Below, piece by piece: positions 45,945-54,945 of a stretch of DNA of 64,000 nt (its first letter is position 1; every line of letters starts with the position of its first letter). This stretch comes from Sphingomonas endophytica. GTDB taxonomy: Bacteria; Pseudomonadota; Alphaproteobacteria; Sphingomonadales; Sphingomonadaceae. Below the pieces are notes generated by a model, which did no database searches, had not been told where the DNA came from, and saw only the letters and a list, made by a program, of their open reading frames with translations. The translations under genes were made by a program, and so were the position numbers. The stretch covers positions 1 through 64,000 of the forward strand of contig NZ_LDTB01000014.1 in assembly GCF_001476895.1 (NCBI RefSeq). The letters are read 5' to 3'.

Positions 45945-46916
45945 ATGACCGGTCTGCCGTCGCTTCTCGTCACCCGCCGTCTGCCGGAGCCGGTGGAACG
46001 CCATCTTGCGGATCGATGGTGCGCGACGTTCAGCCGCGACGATCGGGCGCTGGACCGCGCCGCGCTGGCCGCTGCCATGACCGGCCACGACGCCCTGATG
46101 CCGACGATCACCGACCGCATCGATGCCGCGCTGCTGGCGACACCGGGGCGACGGGTGCGGATCATCGCCAATTATGGCGCGGGCGTGGATCATGTCGATC
46201 TCGAAGCGGCGCGCGCGGCCGGCGTGGTGGTGACCAACACGCCCGATGTGCTGACCGAAGCGACCGCCGAGATCGCGATCCTGCTCATGCTGATGGCCGC
46301 ACGACGCGCGGGGGAGGGCGAACGTGAGCTTCGGACGGGGCGCTGGACCGGCTGGCGACCCTCGCACCTGATCGGGCAGGGGCTGGCGGGACGGACGTTG
46401 GGGTTGATCGGCTTCGGCCGGATCGCGCAGGCAACCGCCGTGAAGGCGCTGGGGCTGGGGATGAAGATCCGCTACGCCAGCCGCTCCGCCGCCGCGCCGG
46501 ACGTGGAGCGTGCGCTGCAGGCGACCCGCGCGCCATCGCCGCTGGCGCTGGCGGCGGAATGCGACATCCTGTCGCTGCATGTGCCCGGCGGCGCGGCAAC
46601 GCATCACCTGGTCGATGCCGCGCTGCTGTCGGTCATGAAACCGCAGGCGATCGTCGTGAACACCGCGCGCGGTACGGTGATCGACGAGGCGGCGCTGGCA
46701 GCCGCATTGAACGCGGGGACGATCGGCGGCATCGGGCTGGACGTGTACGAACGCGAGCCGGCGGTGCATCCCGATCTGCTTGCCCATCCCCGTGCGGTGC
46801 TGCTGCCGCATCTGGGAAGCGCGACGATCGAGGCGCGTACCGCGATGGGAATGCGTGCCGCCGCCAATCTGGCCGCCTTCTTCGCGGGCGAGGAGCCGCC
46901 CGATCGTGTCGCCTGA
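45945..46916 (+). CDS. D-2-hydroxyacid dehydrogenase (glyoxylate/hydroxypyruvate reductase-like)
   Basis: An NAD(P)-dependent D-isomer 2-hydroxyacid dehydrogenase of 323 residues. The NAD site is GLIGFGRIAQ; the catalytic arginine is in NTARGTVIDE, the glutamate in DVYEREP and the histidine in LLPHLGSAT. IANYGAGVDHVD is typical of glyoxylate/hydroxypyruvate reductases. The following glycerate kinase gene starts inside its end, so D-glycerate is a likely product. ATG 45945 gives the normal N-terminus. Confidence 0.9.
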   Translation: MTGLPSLLVTRRLPEPVERHLADRWCATFSRDDRALDRAALAAAMTGHDALMPTITDRIDAALLATPGRRVRIIANYGAGVDHVDLEAARAAGVVVTNTPDVLTEATAEIAILLMLMAARRAGEGERELRTGRWTGWRPSHLIGQGLAGRTLGLIGFGRIAQATAVKALGLGMKIRYASRSAAAPDVERALQATRAPSPLALAAECDILSLHVPGGAATHHLVDAALLSVMKPQAIVVNTARGTVIDEAALAAALNAGTIGGIGLDVYEREPAVHPDLLAHPRAVLLPHLGSATIEARTAMGMRAAANLAAFFAGEEPPDRVA

Positions 46917-47697
46917 GGAGCCGATCGCGACACGCGTCGGCGAACGGCTGGCACGGCGCCGGCCCGGGGAACCGCCCCTGGTGCTGGGCTTGTCGGGCGC
47001 ACAGGGCAGCGGCAAATCGACGATCGCCGCGCGCCTCGCCGCCCGGTTCGGCCCGAGCGCGATCCTGTCGCTCGACGATCTGTACCGCACCCGCGCCGAT
47101 CGCCAGCGACTGGCGTGCGACGTCCATCCGCTGCTCGCGACGCGCGGTGTACCCGGAACGCACGACGTCCCGCTGGGCCTCGGGACCATCGCGGCGGTCC
47201 TGCGCGGCGAACCGGTGCCGCTGCCGCGTTTCGACAAGGCCATCGACGACCGCGCGCCCGTCCACACCTGGCCGCGTGCGCCGCGCGACTGCGCGCTGCT
47301 GATCTTCGAGGGCTGGTGCGTCGGGGCGAGGGCGCAGGACGATCAGGATCTGACCTGGCCGATCAACGTGCTGGAGGCGGCGGAAGACCCCGATGGGCGC
47401 TGGCGGCGGCATGTCAACACGGCGCTGGCGACCGACTATCCCGCGCTCTTCGCGTCGATCGATGTGCTGGCGCTGCTGATGCCGCCCGACTGGCCGACGG
47501 TGTTGCGGTGGCGAACCGAGCAGGAGCGTGCGCTGGTCCGGACGCACGGCCACGGCGCCGGGGTGATGAACGCCGCGCAACTCGCGCGGTTCGTCAGCCA
47601 TTACGAGCGGCTGACCCGGCATATCTGGTGCGAGATGCCGGCCCGGGCCGATCTTTGCCTGCCGCTGGCGGCGGACCGGTCGCTGCTGCGCGCCTGA
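46906..47697 (+). CDS. Glycerate kinase-like P-loop kinase (GLYK type)
   Basis: A P-loop kinase of 263 residues. The Walker A motif is GLSGAQGSGKSTIA near residue 30; SLDDLYRTRADR and GTHDVPLG follow, as in D-glycerate 3-kinases of the plant/yeast type. The segment LIFEGWCVG is also family-specific. GTG 46906 overlaps the previous stop. Coupled with the hydroxyacid dehydrogenase, it can take hydroxypyruvate or glyoxylate-derived glycerate into glycolysis as phosphoglycerate. Confidence 0.87.
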   Translation: MSPEEPIATRVGERLARRRPGEPPLVLGLSGAQGSGKSTIAARLAARFGPSAILSLDDLYRTRADRQRLACDVHPLLATRGVPGTHDVPLGLGTIAAVLRGEPVPLPRFDKAIDDRAPVHTWPRAPRDCALLIFEGWCVGARAQDDQDLTWPINVLEAAEDPDGRWRRHVNTALATDYPALFASIDVLALLMPPDWPTVLRWRTEQERALVRTHGHGAGVMNAAQLARFVSHYERLTRHIWCEMPARADLCLPLAADRSLLRA

Positions 47698-47749
47698 CCC
47701 ATCATCCACCATCGCCAGCGCGGTCGATCGGCGCGGATGCGGGCCGAGG

Positions 47750-49102
47750 TCACGGAGTCAGGCGATAGAGCCCCGCGCCATGCGCCGGCAACGTGCGAGC
47801 GAAACGGTCGCGCTGTCGGCCCAGCGTCGCGCCGCTCCACAGATCCGTCACCGCCACCTCGCCCGACAGGCCCAGATCGCGGAAAGGGATGCCGACCTCC
47901 TTCGGAGTGTCGGTGGTGTTGAACAGCGCGAGATAGCGGTCGCGCGGCGCGCCTTCGGGTCTGGCCGACCAGATCCGCGTGCCGTCCGCGATGAAGTGCG
48001 GCTGGTTGTCGGTCGATGCCTGATTGACCGCCAGTACCGCGCGGTTGGTCAGCAGCGCCAGCGTCGCGGCGTCCAGATGACGCAGGTCGCCGCCCATGAT
48101 CAGCGGCGACCGCGCGATCGACCATAAGGTCATCAACGTGCGCTGCTCGTCGGGGGTAAACTTCGTGTCGCGCTTGCCCAGCGCCAGCCGCCCCAACGGG
48201 AGCATGTCCGCGTCCGGCCATGCCCCCGGACGACGATAGGGCGTCCAGTTCTCCAGCCGGGTGAATTGCGCCGCCAGCATCGGCCATTCGTCCCAGAAAT
48301 CGTCCGAAATGCGCCACATCTGCGCATGGCGGCGGACGTGATCGCCGCGGATCACCGGTGTCTCGCCGGGTGAGAGGCTGAGGACGATCGGCCGGCCGCT
48401 GTTGACGATCGCCCGGTGCGCGGCTTCGATTTCCGGCGCGTGCGCGTCGTAGGGGCGGCTCATGTCGTCCATCTTGACGAAGTCGACACCCCATGACGCA
48501 TAGAGGCGGAAGATGCTGTCGTAATAGGCCTGCGCGCCGGGCTTCGTCATGTCGACGCCGTACATGTCCGGGTTCCACGAACAGACGCTGTTGGGGTCGG
48601 CGATGTCGGCGGCACGATAGCGGGTGCCGAGGATCGGCAGGTTCTTCTTCACCGCCAGCCGGGGAATGCCGCGCATGACGTGGATGCCGAACTTCATGCC
48701 CATCGCGTGGATGTCGGCGGCCAGCTTCGTGAAGCCCGATCCGTCGCGGCTGGACGGGAAGCGGTTCGGTGCCGGGATCACACGCCCGTAGGCGTCGAGC
48801 GACGGCACCGGATCGGCGTTATATTCGTAGCTGGATGCCGCCGGCTCGTACCATTGGATGTCGACGGTGAACACATCATAGCCGAACGGCAGCAGCTTGT
48901 CGCGCATGATCGCGGCGGTTTCGCGTGCCTGCGCCTCGGTAATCGTCGTCGCGAAGCTGTTCCAGCTGTTCCAGCCCATCGGCGGGCGCGGGGCGAGCGT
49001 CGCACCGGTCGGCGCCGCCCTTGCGGGATGCCCGCCCAGCGCCGCCGTGCCGGTCAACGCCGCACCGACGAGCGCCTGCCGCCGATTGAATCCGGATGTC
49101 AT
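47750..49102 (-). CDS. Exported glycoside hydrolase family 27-like (alpha-galactosidase-like)
   Basis: A protein of 450 residues. The N-terminus (NRRQALVGAALTGTAALGG) is a Tat-type signal. The catalytic TIM barrel begins PPMGWNSWNSF, the GH27 signature, with the nucleophile aspartate in DFVKMDD; a C-terminal beta domain follows. GH27 includes alpha-galactosidases and alpha-N-acetylgalactosaminidases; the exact linkage is not predictable. It lies 92 bases downstream of dld, so it may be the last gene of the GH84-dld operon. Confidence 0.88.
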   Translation of the reverse strand: MTSGFNRRQALVGAALTGTAALGGHPARAAPTGATLAPRPPMGWNSWNSFATTITEAQARETAAIMRDKLLPFGYDVFTVDIQWYEPAASSYEYNADPVPSLDAYGRVIPAPNRFPSSRDGSGFTKLAADIHAMGMKFGIHVMRGIPRLAVKKNLPILGTRYRAADIADPNSVCSWNPDMYGVDMTKPGAQAYYDSIFRLYASWGVDFVKMDDMSRPYDAHAPEIEAAHRAIVNSGRPIVLSLSPGETPVIRGDHVRRHAQMWRISDDFWDEWPMLAAQFTRLENWTPYRRPGAWPDADMLPLGRLALGKRDTKFTPDEQRTLMTLWSIARSPLIMGGDLRHLDAATLALLTNRAVLAVNQASTDNQPHFIADGTRIWSARPEGAPRDRYLALFNTTDTPKEVGIPFRDLGLSGEVAVTDLWSGATLGRQRDRFARTLPAHGAGLYRLTP

Positions 49103-49194
49103 CGCCTTCCTCTCCCTGCGCCGAATATGCCGGGCGCTCCGTGGCGAAAAACTCTAGTCCGACAAATGCTTGCGCGGCAACCGTGAAGCGTCGG

Positions 49195-50904
49195 TCATCC
49201 GTCCGCCACGTGATCGGACCAGCATCGCGCACGGGGCGTGTGGCCGATGCCGGGATTGAGCTGGTTACGCGGATCGAGCGTGCGGTAGAAATCCGCCAAC
49301 GCCGGCCGCGCGACATACAGGTGCCCGACATTGTGCTCGGCCGGATATTGCGCGCCGCGTGCGTCGAGCAGCTTCCACAGCGCGTGTTCGAACGCGATCG
49401 GATCGGTGCCCGTGCGGACCAGATAATCCTGGTGGAAGACGTGGCAGAAGAAGTGCCCGTAGTAGAGCGCGTGCACCACATCGCCCGACAGCTGTGACGG
49501 CAGACGTTCGACCCAGTTGCGGGTGTTGCGCGGCAGCGCGATGTCGAGCGCGACGATGTCCGCCACCTGGCGCGGGTGCACCGCGCGGTATCGCACCGCC
49601 GCGCCGGCGGTGACGAAGCGGTGCAGGAACGCCTTGGCGCTCTCCTGCGCGGTGCAGGTGAAATGATCGCCCGCTGCGCCGCCGGGGAAGATCCGGTCCA
49701 GTAACGCCGTCGTCGGCGCCGCCTGATCGCCTGACACCTTCAGGATCAGGTGATGCGCGAAGCGATCGCGGAAATCGCGCATCCGGTGGGGCAGGTGATC
49801 CGGCAGCCGCTTTCCGACCCATTGCAGCAGTCTGTCGCTGAGCGGTGCGCGCCCGTGCGAGGTGATCGCGTCGAACCGCGCCTTGGCGGCGAAGAACGCC
49901 GGCAGCCGCTCGGTCCCCAGTCGCTCGATCGCGACGAACGTGTCGCGACCATAACGGTCGGCGATGTCGAAAGCGGTGCGGTGCAGATACTCGCCCGCGA
50001 TTGGCAGCAATGCCGGATCGGCCAGCATCGCGCGTCGCAGTTCGGTCAGCCGCTCGGGATCGTCGGTGCCGATGTAGAAGGTCGTGGTGTCGGTCTCGCG
50101 CGCGAAGGTATCGAGCCGCACCGCGAACACGATCAGCTTGCCGGCGCTCCCTGCCGCCTCGAACAGGCAGCGCGGATCGGCGTTGAAGCGCGCGGGGACG
50201 GCATTGTCGATGTCGCGGACATGGTCGATGTAGGAATCGTCGTGCGCGCGGGCCGGACTGGGCCGGACGTCGCCGGCGTCGAATGCGCGAGTGTCGAGAC
50301 GATGGAGGATCGTTTCGGGATCGTCGCCGAGCTCGATACCGAGATGATTGACGAGGTGCAGCGTGCCATCGGTCGCGATCCGGCCGAACAGCGCCAGTTC
50401 GGTGAAGGCGGGGCCGCGCCGGATCAGCGAGCCGCCCGAATTGTTGCACACGCCCCCGACCACCGATGCGCCCAGGCAGGACGACCCGATCACCGAGTGC
50501 GGTTCGCGATCGAACGGACGAAGCGCCGCCTCCAGCCGGTGCAGCGTCGCACCCGCCAGGCAGAGCACCTGCTCGCCCGCGCCCAGCACCTGGATGCCGC
50601 CGATCCGCCGCGTGCTGATGATGACGACGCCACCGGGATAGTCGTCGCCATCGGGGGTCGAACCGCCCGTCAGCCCGGTGTTGGATGCCTGGACGATGAT
50701 CGAGACGTCGGCGGCGGCGCAGGCTTGCGCCACGCGCCACATCTCGACCAGCGTGCCCGGCCGTGCGACGGCGACCGCCGCGCCGCCGCCGGTGCGATAG
50801 CCGTGCCGGAAGCGGGCGGTCGCGTTCGGCGCGGTCAGGACGTGCCGGCGTCCCACCACCTGGCGCAGCGCGGCGATCAAGCGGGTGTCGCGCGCGTCGC
50901 TCAC
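49195..50904 (-). CDS. dld: D-lactate dehydrogenase (FAD, quinone-dependent)
   Basis: Dld, 569 residues, nearly the same length as the E. coli enzyme (571) and colinear with it: ASNTGLTGGSTP in the FAD domain, REPHSVIGSSCLGASVVGG, CNNSGGSL, KAFLHRFVTAGAAVRYRAVH and AQYPAEHNVGHLY. It oxidises D-lactate to pyruvate at the inner membrane. GTG 50904 overlaps the stop of the GH84-like gene (GTGA). MurQ, encoded 5.6 kb away in the divergent operon, releases D-lactate, which suggests why dld sits here. Confidence 0.95.
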   Translation of the reverse strand: MSDARDTRLIAALRQVVGRRHVLTAPNATARFRHGYRTGGGAAVAVARPGTLVEMWRVAQACAAADVSIIVQASNTGLTGGSTPDGDDYPGGVVIISTRRIGGIQVLGAGEQVLCLAGATLHRLEAALRPFDREPHSVIGSSCLGASVVGGVCNNSGGSLIRRGPAFTELALFGRIATDGTLHLVNHLGIELGDDPETILHRLDTRAFDAGDVRPSPARAHDDSYIDHVRDIDNAVPARFNADPRCLFEAAGSAGKLIVFAVRLDTFARETDTTTFYIGTDDPERLTELRRAMLADPALLPIAGEYLHRTAFDIADRYGRDTFVAIERLGTERLPAFFAAKARFDAITSHGRAPLSDRLLQWVGKRLPDHLPHRMRDFRDRFAHHLILKVSGDQAAPTTALLDRIFPGGAAGDHFTCTAQESAKAFLHRFVTAGAAVRYRAVHPRQVADIVALDIALPRNTRNWVERLPSQLSGDVVHALYYGHFFCHVFHQDYLVRTGTDPIAFEHALWKLLDARGAQYPAEHNVGHLYVARPALADFYRTLDPRNQLNPGIGHTPRARCWSDHVADG

Positions 50905-51974
50905 TGCGTCTTCACCTCGTCGTCGGTCATGAGATCGTGCCCGTCGACCCAGCGGACGATCTCGCGCGCGGCGGGATGATCGATCGCCGCGTAGCGCGCG
51001 CGCAGTCGCGCCGCGCGGCTGCCGAGCCGGTCGTGCCCGGTATCCTGAAGCGCGCCGAGATCCTGTTGCAGCATCCGCGCGAAGGGCTCGCCGAGCAACC
51101 GCTGCGCCACCGTCGCGAAGGCCGCGCCATAGGCATAGCCGGGCCCCTGCGCATAGACCATCGGCAGCGTCAGCGCCGGGATGCAGCCGAGATGCGCCTG
51201 CAGCGGGGGGTTGATCGCATGGCCCGACACATGGTCCGCGATCGCCGCGTCGCGTCCGGTAAAGGCGCGCAGGTGCAGGAAGCGCGACATGCGCGCACCG
51301 TCGTTCACCGGATAATTGTCCCACAGGCACACGCGGCGGCCGAGCGTGTCCGCCACCGCCGCGAGGTGACCGGCGCCGATGGCCGCCGAACAGACCTCCT
51401 CTCCGGTCCAATAGACCTGGATCGCAGGGTCGAGCCGGCGACCGAAGTCATGCAGGTAATCGGCGGGCCGCTGGCCGAAGGCGACGTCGAGGATCGGGTC
51501 GTCGCTGTAATAGGTCGGGCAGGTATAGAGGCGCGTGGCGCGCGTCCGCTCAGCGCAGAACGTGACGATTTCGGCCTGTCGTTCGGCCAGATCGGGCCGA
51601 TCGCCGCGCAGGTCGTCGAAAAGTATCGCGAGGTCGTCGATGCCGATCGCGTCGAGGTCGGCGATCCGTCGCGCGAGGTCGTCGCGCGTCGCGGCGTCGA
51701 AGCCGTCGGTGACGCCGACCGGGGTCAGGCCGATCCCGAACCGCATCCCGTTCGCGCGGCATTCGGCGGCAAGGCGGGCAAGCGCGTCGCTCGATGTCGC
51801 ATCGTGCGCGCGCCGCCAGTCGCGGCGCAGCGCGCGATCGGCCTTGGGCGCGTAATGGTAGAACCCATAGCCCGCGTCGCCGAGCGTGCGCACGACATGG
51901 CCGCGCTCGTCGGCGCTCCAGAGGCGACCGAACCGCCCTTCGATCAGACCCAGTTCGGGGGTGCCCATGGTCAT
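50901..51974 (-). CDS. GH84-like beta-N-acetylglucosaminidase domain protein
   Basis: A protein of 357 residues matching the catalytic domain of family GH84: GLIEGRFGRLWS, GYGFYHYAPKADRALRRDW and the paired acidic residues in AILFDDLRGD. GH84 enzymes act by substrate-assisted removal of N-acetylglucosamine. No signal peptide is seen with ATG 51974, which has a good GGAGGA ribosome site, so it is probably cytoplasmic. It is first in the GH84-dld-GH27 run and is divergent from the TonB-receptor operon. A muro-sugar disaccharide substrate would fit but is inferred. Confidence 0.82.
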   Translation of the reverse strand: MTMGTPELGLIEGRFGRLWSADERGHVVRTLGDAGYGFYHYAPKADRALRRDWRRAHDATSSDALARLAAECRANGMRFGIGLTPVGVTDGFDAATRDDLARRIADLDAIGIDDLAILFDDLRGDRPDLAERQAEIVTFCAERTRATRLYTCPTYYSDDPILDVAFGQRPADYLHDFGRRLDPAIQVYWTGEEVCSAAIGAGHLAAVADTLGRRVCLWDNYPVNDGARMSRFLHLRAFTGRDAAIADHVSGHAINPPLQAHLGCIPALTLPMVYAQGPGYAYGAAFATVAQRLLGEPFARMLQQDLGALQDTGHDRLGSRAARLRARYAAIDHPAAREIVRWVDGHDLMTDDEVKTQ

Positions 51975-52094
51975 GCGTCGTCCTCCTTCCGCATCGGTCG
52001 GCCTCGCGTAGCGCGAATCCGGCCCGCCGTCGTCCGTCATGACGCGCGCCGGTGAAAATACCTGTGCGCCTTGATGCGCGGCTATAGCGATGCC

Positions 52095-52124
52095 GGTATC
52101 ATACCACCTGTTTACATGTGCAGG
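52095..52124. promoter_or_regulatory. Candidate operator: perfect inverted repeat between divergent operons
   Basis: GGTAT-C-ATACC at 52095-52105 is a perfect inverted repeat in the 218-base region between the GH84-dld and TonB-receptor operons. Right after it, CCTG...ACATGT...CAGG (52107-52124) forms a looser second palindrome. GGT/ACC half-sites are common among operators of GntR-HutC regulators, and such a regulator is encoded downstream at 57405. No other copy was noticed in the neighbouring intergenic regions. Confidence 0.4.
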
Positions 52125-52192
52125 GGGATGGCGCATGTTCCGTGGGACAACGCGCAGCGCCGGATCGGCGGCGGGATGAACAGGGGGCGCAT

Positions 52193-54940
52193 ATGAAGCG
52201 GATCGTGCGGCAGCAGGTGGCGATGACGGCAATCGCGTTGGGCTTGTTGTCTCTGCCGCTCGCGGCGACCGCGCAGGTTACGCCAGCGGACGGCGACCCG
52301 TCCGCCACCGCCGCGGCCGACGCCCCGGCGGAGGTCGTCGTCACCGGCACGCGCATCCCGCTGGCCGGCCTGACCTCCAGCAGCCCGGTGGTTTCGACCG
52401 GCGAGCAGCAGATCCGCCTGCAATCCGCGCTGACCATCGAGGATTTCTCGACCAAGCTGCCGCAACTGTCGGGCGGCGTGCGTCAGGGATCGCAGGGCAG
52501 CGACGCCTTCGGCGCGCAGGTGCTGGAACTGCGCAACTTCGGGCAGAGCCGCTCACTGGTATTGATCGACGGCACCCGTGCCGCGCCGTTCAGCTTCCGC
52601 AACTCGGTGGACGTCAACGCCATCCCCGCCTCGCTGATCAAGCGCACCGACGTGCTGACCGGCGGCGCGGCGGCGGTCTATGGCGCGGATGCGGTCGCGG
52701 GCGTCGTCAACTTCATCCTCAACGACGATTACGAGGGGGTGCGGGCGACCGCGACCAGCCGCCTGTCGGTGCGCGGCGGCGCGCAATATGGCGGATCGCT
52801 GCTGATGGGGGCCGGGGTCGGCGAGCGCGGGCATATCGTGCTGGCCGCCGACTATACGCAGCGCGACCTGATCCGCGCGCGGCAGCGCGACTGGGCGGCG
52901 ACGCCGACCCAGACCATTCCCAGCATCGGCGGCGTGTTCACCGACGTGGCCAGCGGTCGGCGCTTCGGCTTCGGCGACGACGGGACGTTCTCGCTGACGC
53001 CCGCCACGACCTCCAATCTGTCAGGCCGCTATCCGCTGATCTCGCCGTTGAAGCGCATCAACGTTGCCGCGCTCTACAAATATGCGCTCGCACCGCAGAT
53101 CGAACTGTACGGCCGCGCGATGTATACCAATGCGCGGACGGAGGAGACCGGTACGCCCGGCGCCACCCCGGCGTCGGTCAGCCGCACGGTCGGGATCGCG
53201 CAGAACAATCCCTTCCTGACCGATGCGATCCGCAGCCGGCTCACGTTCGTCAACGGCGTCGCGCAGGTGAACGTTGTGCGCTCGCTCGGCGAGCTGGGCC
53301 TCGTCACCTATCATACCGAGCGCGACACGTTCCAGTTCCAGAGCGGGCTGCGCGGTGCGCTCACCGGCGCGACCCGCTGGAACATCTATGCGCAATATGG
53401 TCGCTCGACCGAGGGCACGCGGATCACCGGCGACGGGCTGGTGGCCAATGCGGCGGGCGCCAACAATTTCGGCGCGATCGTCAACACGGTCGACATCTTC
53501 GGCCCCGATCGGCCGGGCCTCGCCGCCGCGCTGGGCAGCCCGATCAACGGCTTCGACCGCAAGCGCGATCAGTTCGTCGCGGCCGGCACGATCAGCGGGA
53601 CGCTGGAGGAACTGTTCTCGCTGCCCGCCGGTCCGATCGGCTTCGCCACCGGGCTGGAGTATCGCCGCGAAACCGCCAGCATCGGCCAGGATACCGCGCT
53701 GCTGACGGGCAACACCTATCGTCAGGGGGTGCAGGCGGCGTACAGCGGGTCGTTCGACGTGCTGGAATGGTACGGCGAAATGCTGGTGCCGGTGCTGCGC
53801 GACCTGCCGCTGATCCGCAAGCTCGACGTCGGCGGCGCGTATCGCCTGTCCGACTATAATCTGTTCGGGCGGCATGGCACGTGGAAGGTGGAGGGCAATT
53901 GGGAGGTCGCGCGCGACCTGCGGCTGCGCGGCACCTACCAGCGGGTGCTGCGTACGCCCAACTTCGGCGAGTTCGCGGCGACCACCTCGTCGCTGCCGTT
54001 CAGCAACCTCGTCACCGTCGACCGGCTGCGGCCGCGCTACGCCGGCGACCCGTGCGTTCTGGGCACCGGCGACGCCGCGCAATGCGCGCGCTTCGGCGCG
54101 CCGGCGGCGGGGTCCACGGATTCCAGGTCGGCCAACTATTTGACCGGAAATTACTATTACGGCGGCAACCCCGACATCAAGCCGGAGACGGGCTATACCA
54201 CCACGGCGGGCGCGGTGTTCACGCCGACCTTCGTGCCCGGCCTGACCGCGACGGTCGACTGGTACGAGCTGGACCTGCGCGGCGCGGTGGGCGTGATCCA
54301 GCCGGTCGCGGCGATCACCAGCTGCTACATCACCAACCCGACCGCCGGGAACCCGCTCTGCGGACTGGTGACGCGCAACCCCGGTACGGGCACGTTCCGC
54401 GATGCGTTCGTCAACAACCAGAATCTCGGCCGGCTGCTCCAGCGCGGGTTCGACATCGGCGCCAGCTACACGCTGCGCGGCGACTGGCTGCCCGGCAGGG
54501 GGCTGCGCGCCAGCTATCAGGGCAACATCGTCACCTCCTACCTGATCCAGGCCAATCCGACCGTCTCGGCGGTGCAGTGCAAGGGGACGTTCGGCGCGAC
54601 CTGTTCCAGCGACGGGACCACGCTGGTCCAGCCCGATTACCGCCACACCGCCGGTCTCGGCCTGCTGCTGGATCGCGGCGTGATCCAGTTCGACTGGCAG
54701 CGGATCGGCCGCGTGACGTCGAGCACCCCCGGATCGACCGAGACGCTGCCGGCGCAGGACACGTTCGACCTGTCGGCATCCTACGACTTCACCGATCGCG
54801 TCACGATGAGCGCGGGCATCTACAACATGTTCGACAGGACGCCGCCGCGCGTGTCGAGCGGCGGGATCTTCAACACCTTCCCCGACACCTATGACATACT
54901 CGGGCGGACGATCGGCCTGTCGCTGACGACGCGCCTGTAA
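52193..54940 (+). CDS. TonB-dependent receptor, probable amino-sugar/muropeptide uptake
   Basis: An outer-membrane receptor of 915 residues. Signal peptide ends near ATAQ; the TonB-box-like AEVVVTGTRI is followed by a plug domain (DVLTGGAAAVYGADAVAGVVNFILN) and a large barrel with the motif PDIKPETGYTT. It ends ...LSLTTRL, so the last residue is leucine rather than the usual aromatic. Substrate is inferred from its operon (symporter, murQ, GntR) as an amino-sugar or peptidoglycan fragment. ATG 52193 was chosen for its signal peptide. Confidence 0.88.
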   Translation: MKRIVRQQVAMTAIALGLLSLPLAATAQVTPADGDPSATAAADAPAEVVVTGTRIPLAGLTSSSPVVSTGEQQIRLQSALTIEDFSTKLPQLSGGVRQGSQGSDAFGAQVLELRNFGQSRSLVLIDGTRAAPFSFRNSVDVNAIPASLIKRTDVLTGGAAAVYGADAVAGVVNFILNDDYEGVRATATSRLSVRGGAQYGGSLLMGAGVGERGHIVLAADYTQRDLIRARQRDWAATPTQTIPSIGGVFTDVASGRRFGFGDDGTFSLTPATTSNLSGRYPLISPLKRINVAALYKYALAPQIELYGRAMYTNARTEETGTPGATPASVSRTVGIAQNNPFLTDAIRSRLTFVNGVAQVNVVRSLGELGLVTYHTERDTFQFQSGLRGALTGATRWNIYAQYGRSTEGTRITGDGLVANAAGANNFGAIVNTVDIFGPDRPGLAAALGSPINGFDRKRDQFVAAGTISGTLEELFSLPAGPIGFATGLEYRRETASIGQDTALLTGNTYRQGVQAAYSGSFDVLEWYGEMLVPVLRDLPLIRKLDVGGAYRLSDYNLFGRHGTWKVEGNWEVARDLRLRGTYQRVLRTPNFGEFAATTSSLPFSNLVTVDRLRPRYAGDPCVLGTGDAAQCARFGAPAAGSTDSRSANYLTGNYYYGGNPDIKPETGYTTTAGAVFTPTFVPGLTATVDWYELDLRGAVGVIQPVAAITSCYITNPTAGNPLCGLVTRNPGTGTFRDAFVNNQNLGRLLQRGFDIGASYTLRGDWLPGRGLRASYQGNIVTSYLIQANPTVSAVQCKGTFGATCSSDGTTLVQPDYRHTAGLGLLLDRGVIQFDWQRIGRVTSSTPGSTETLPAQDTFDLSASYDFTDRVTMSAGIYNMFDRTPPRVSSGGIFNTFPDTYDILGRTIGLSLTTRL

Positions 54941-54945
54941 GCGCC

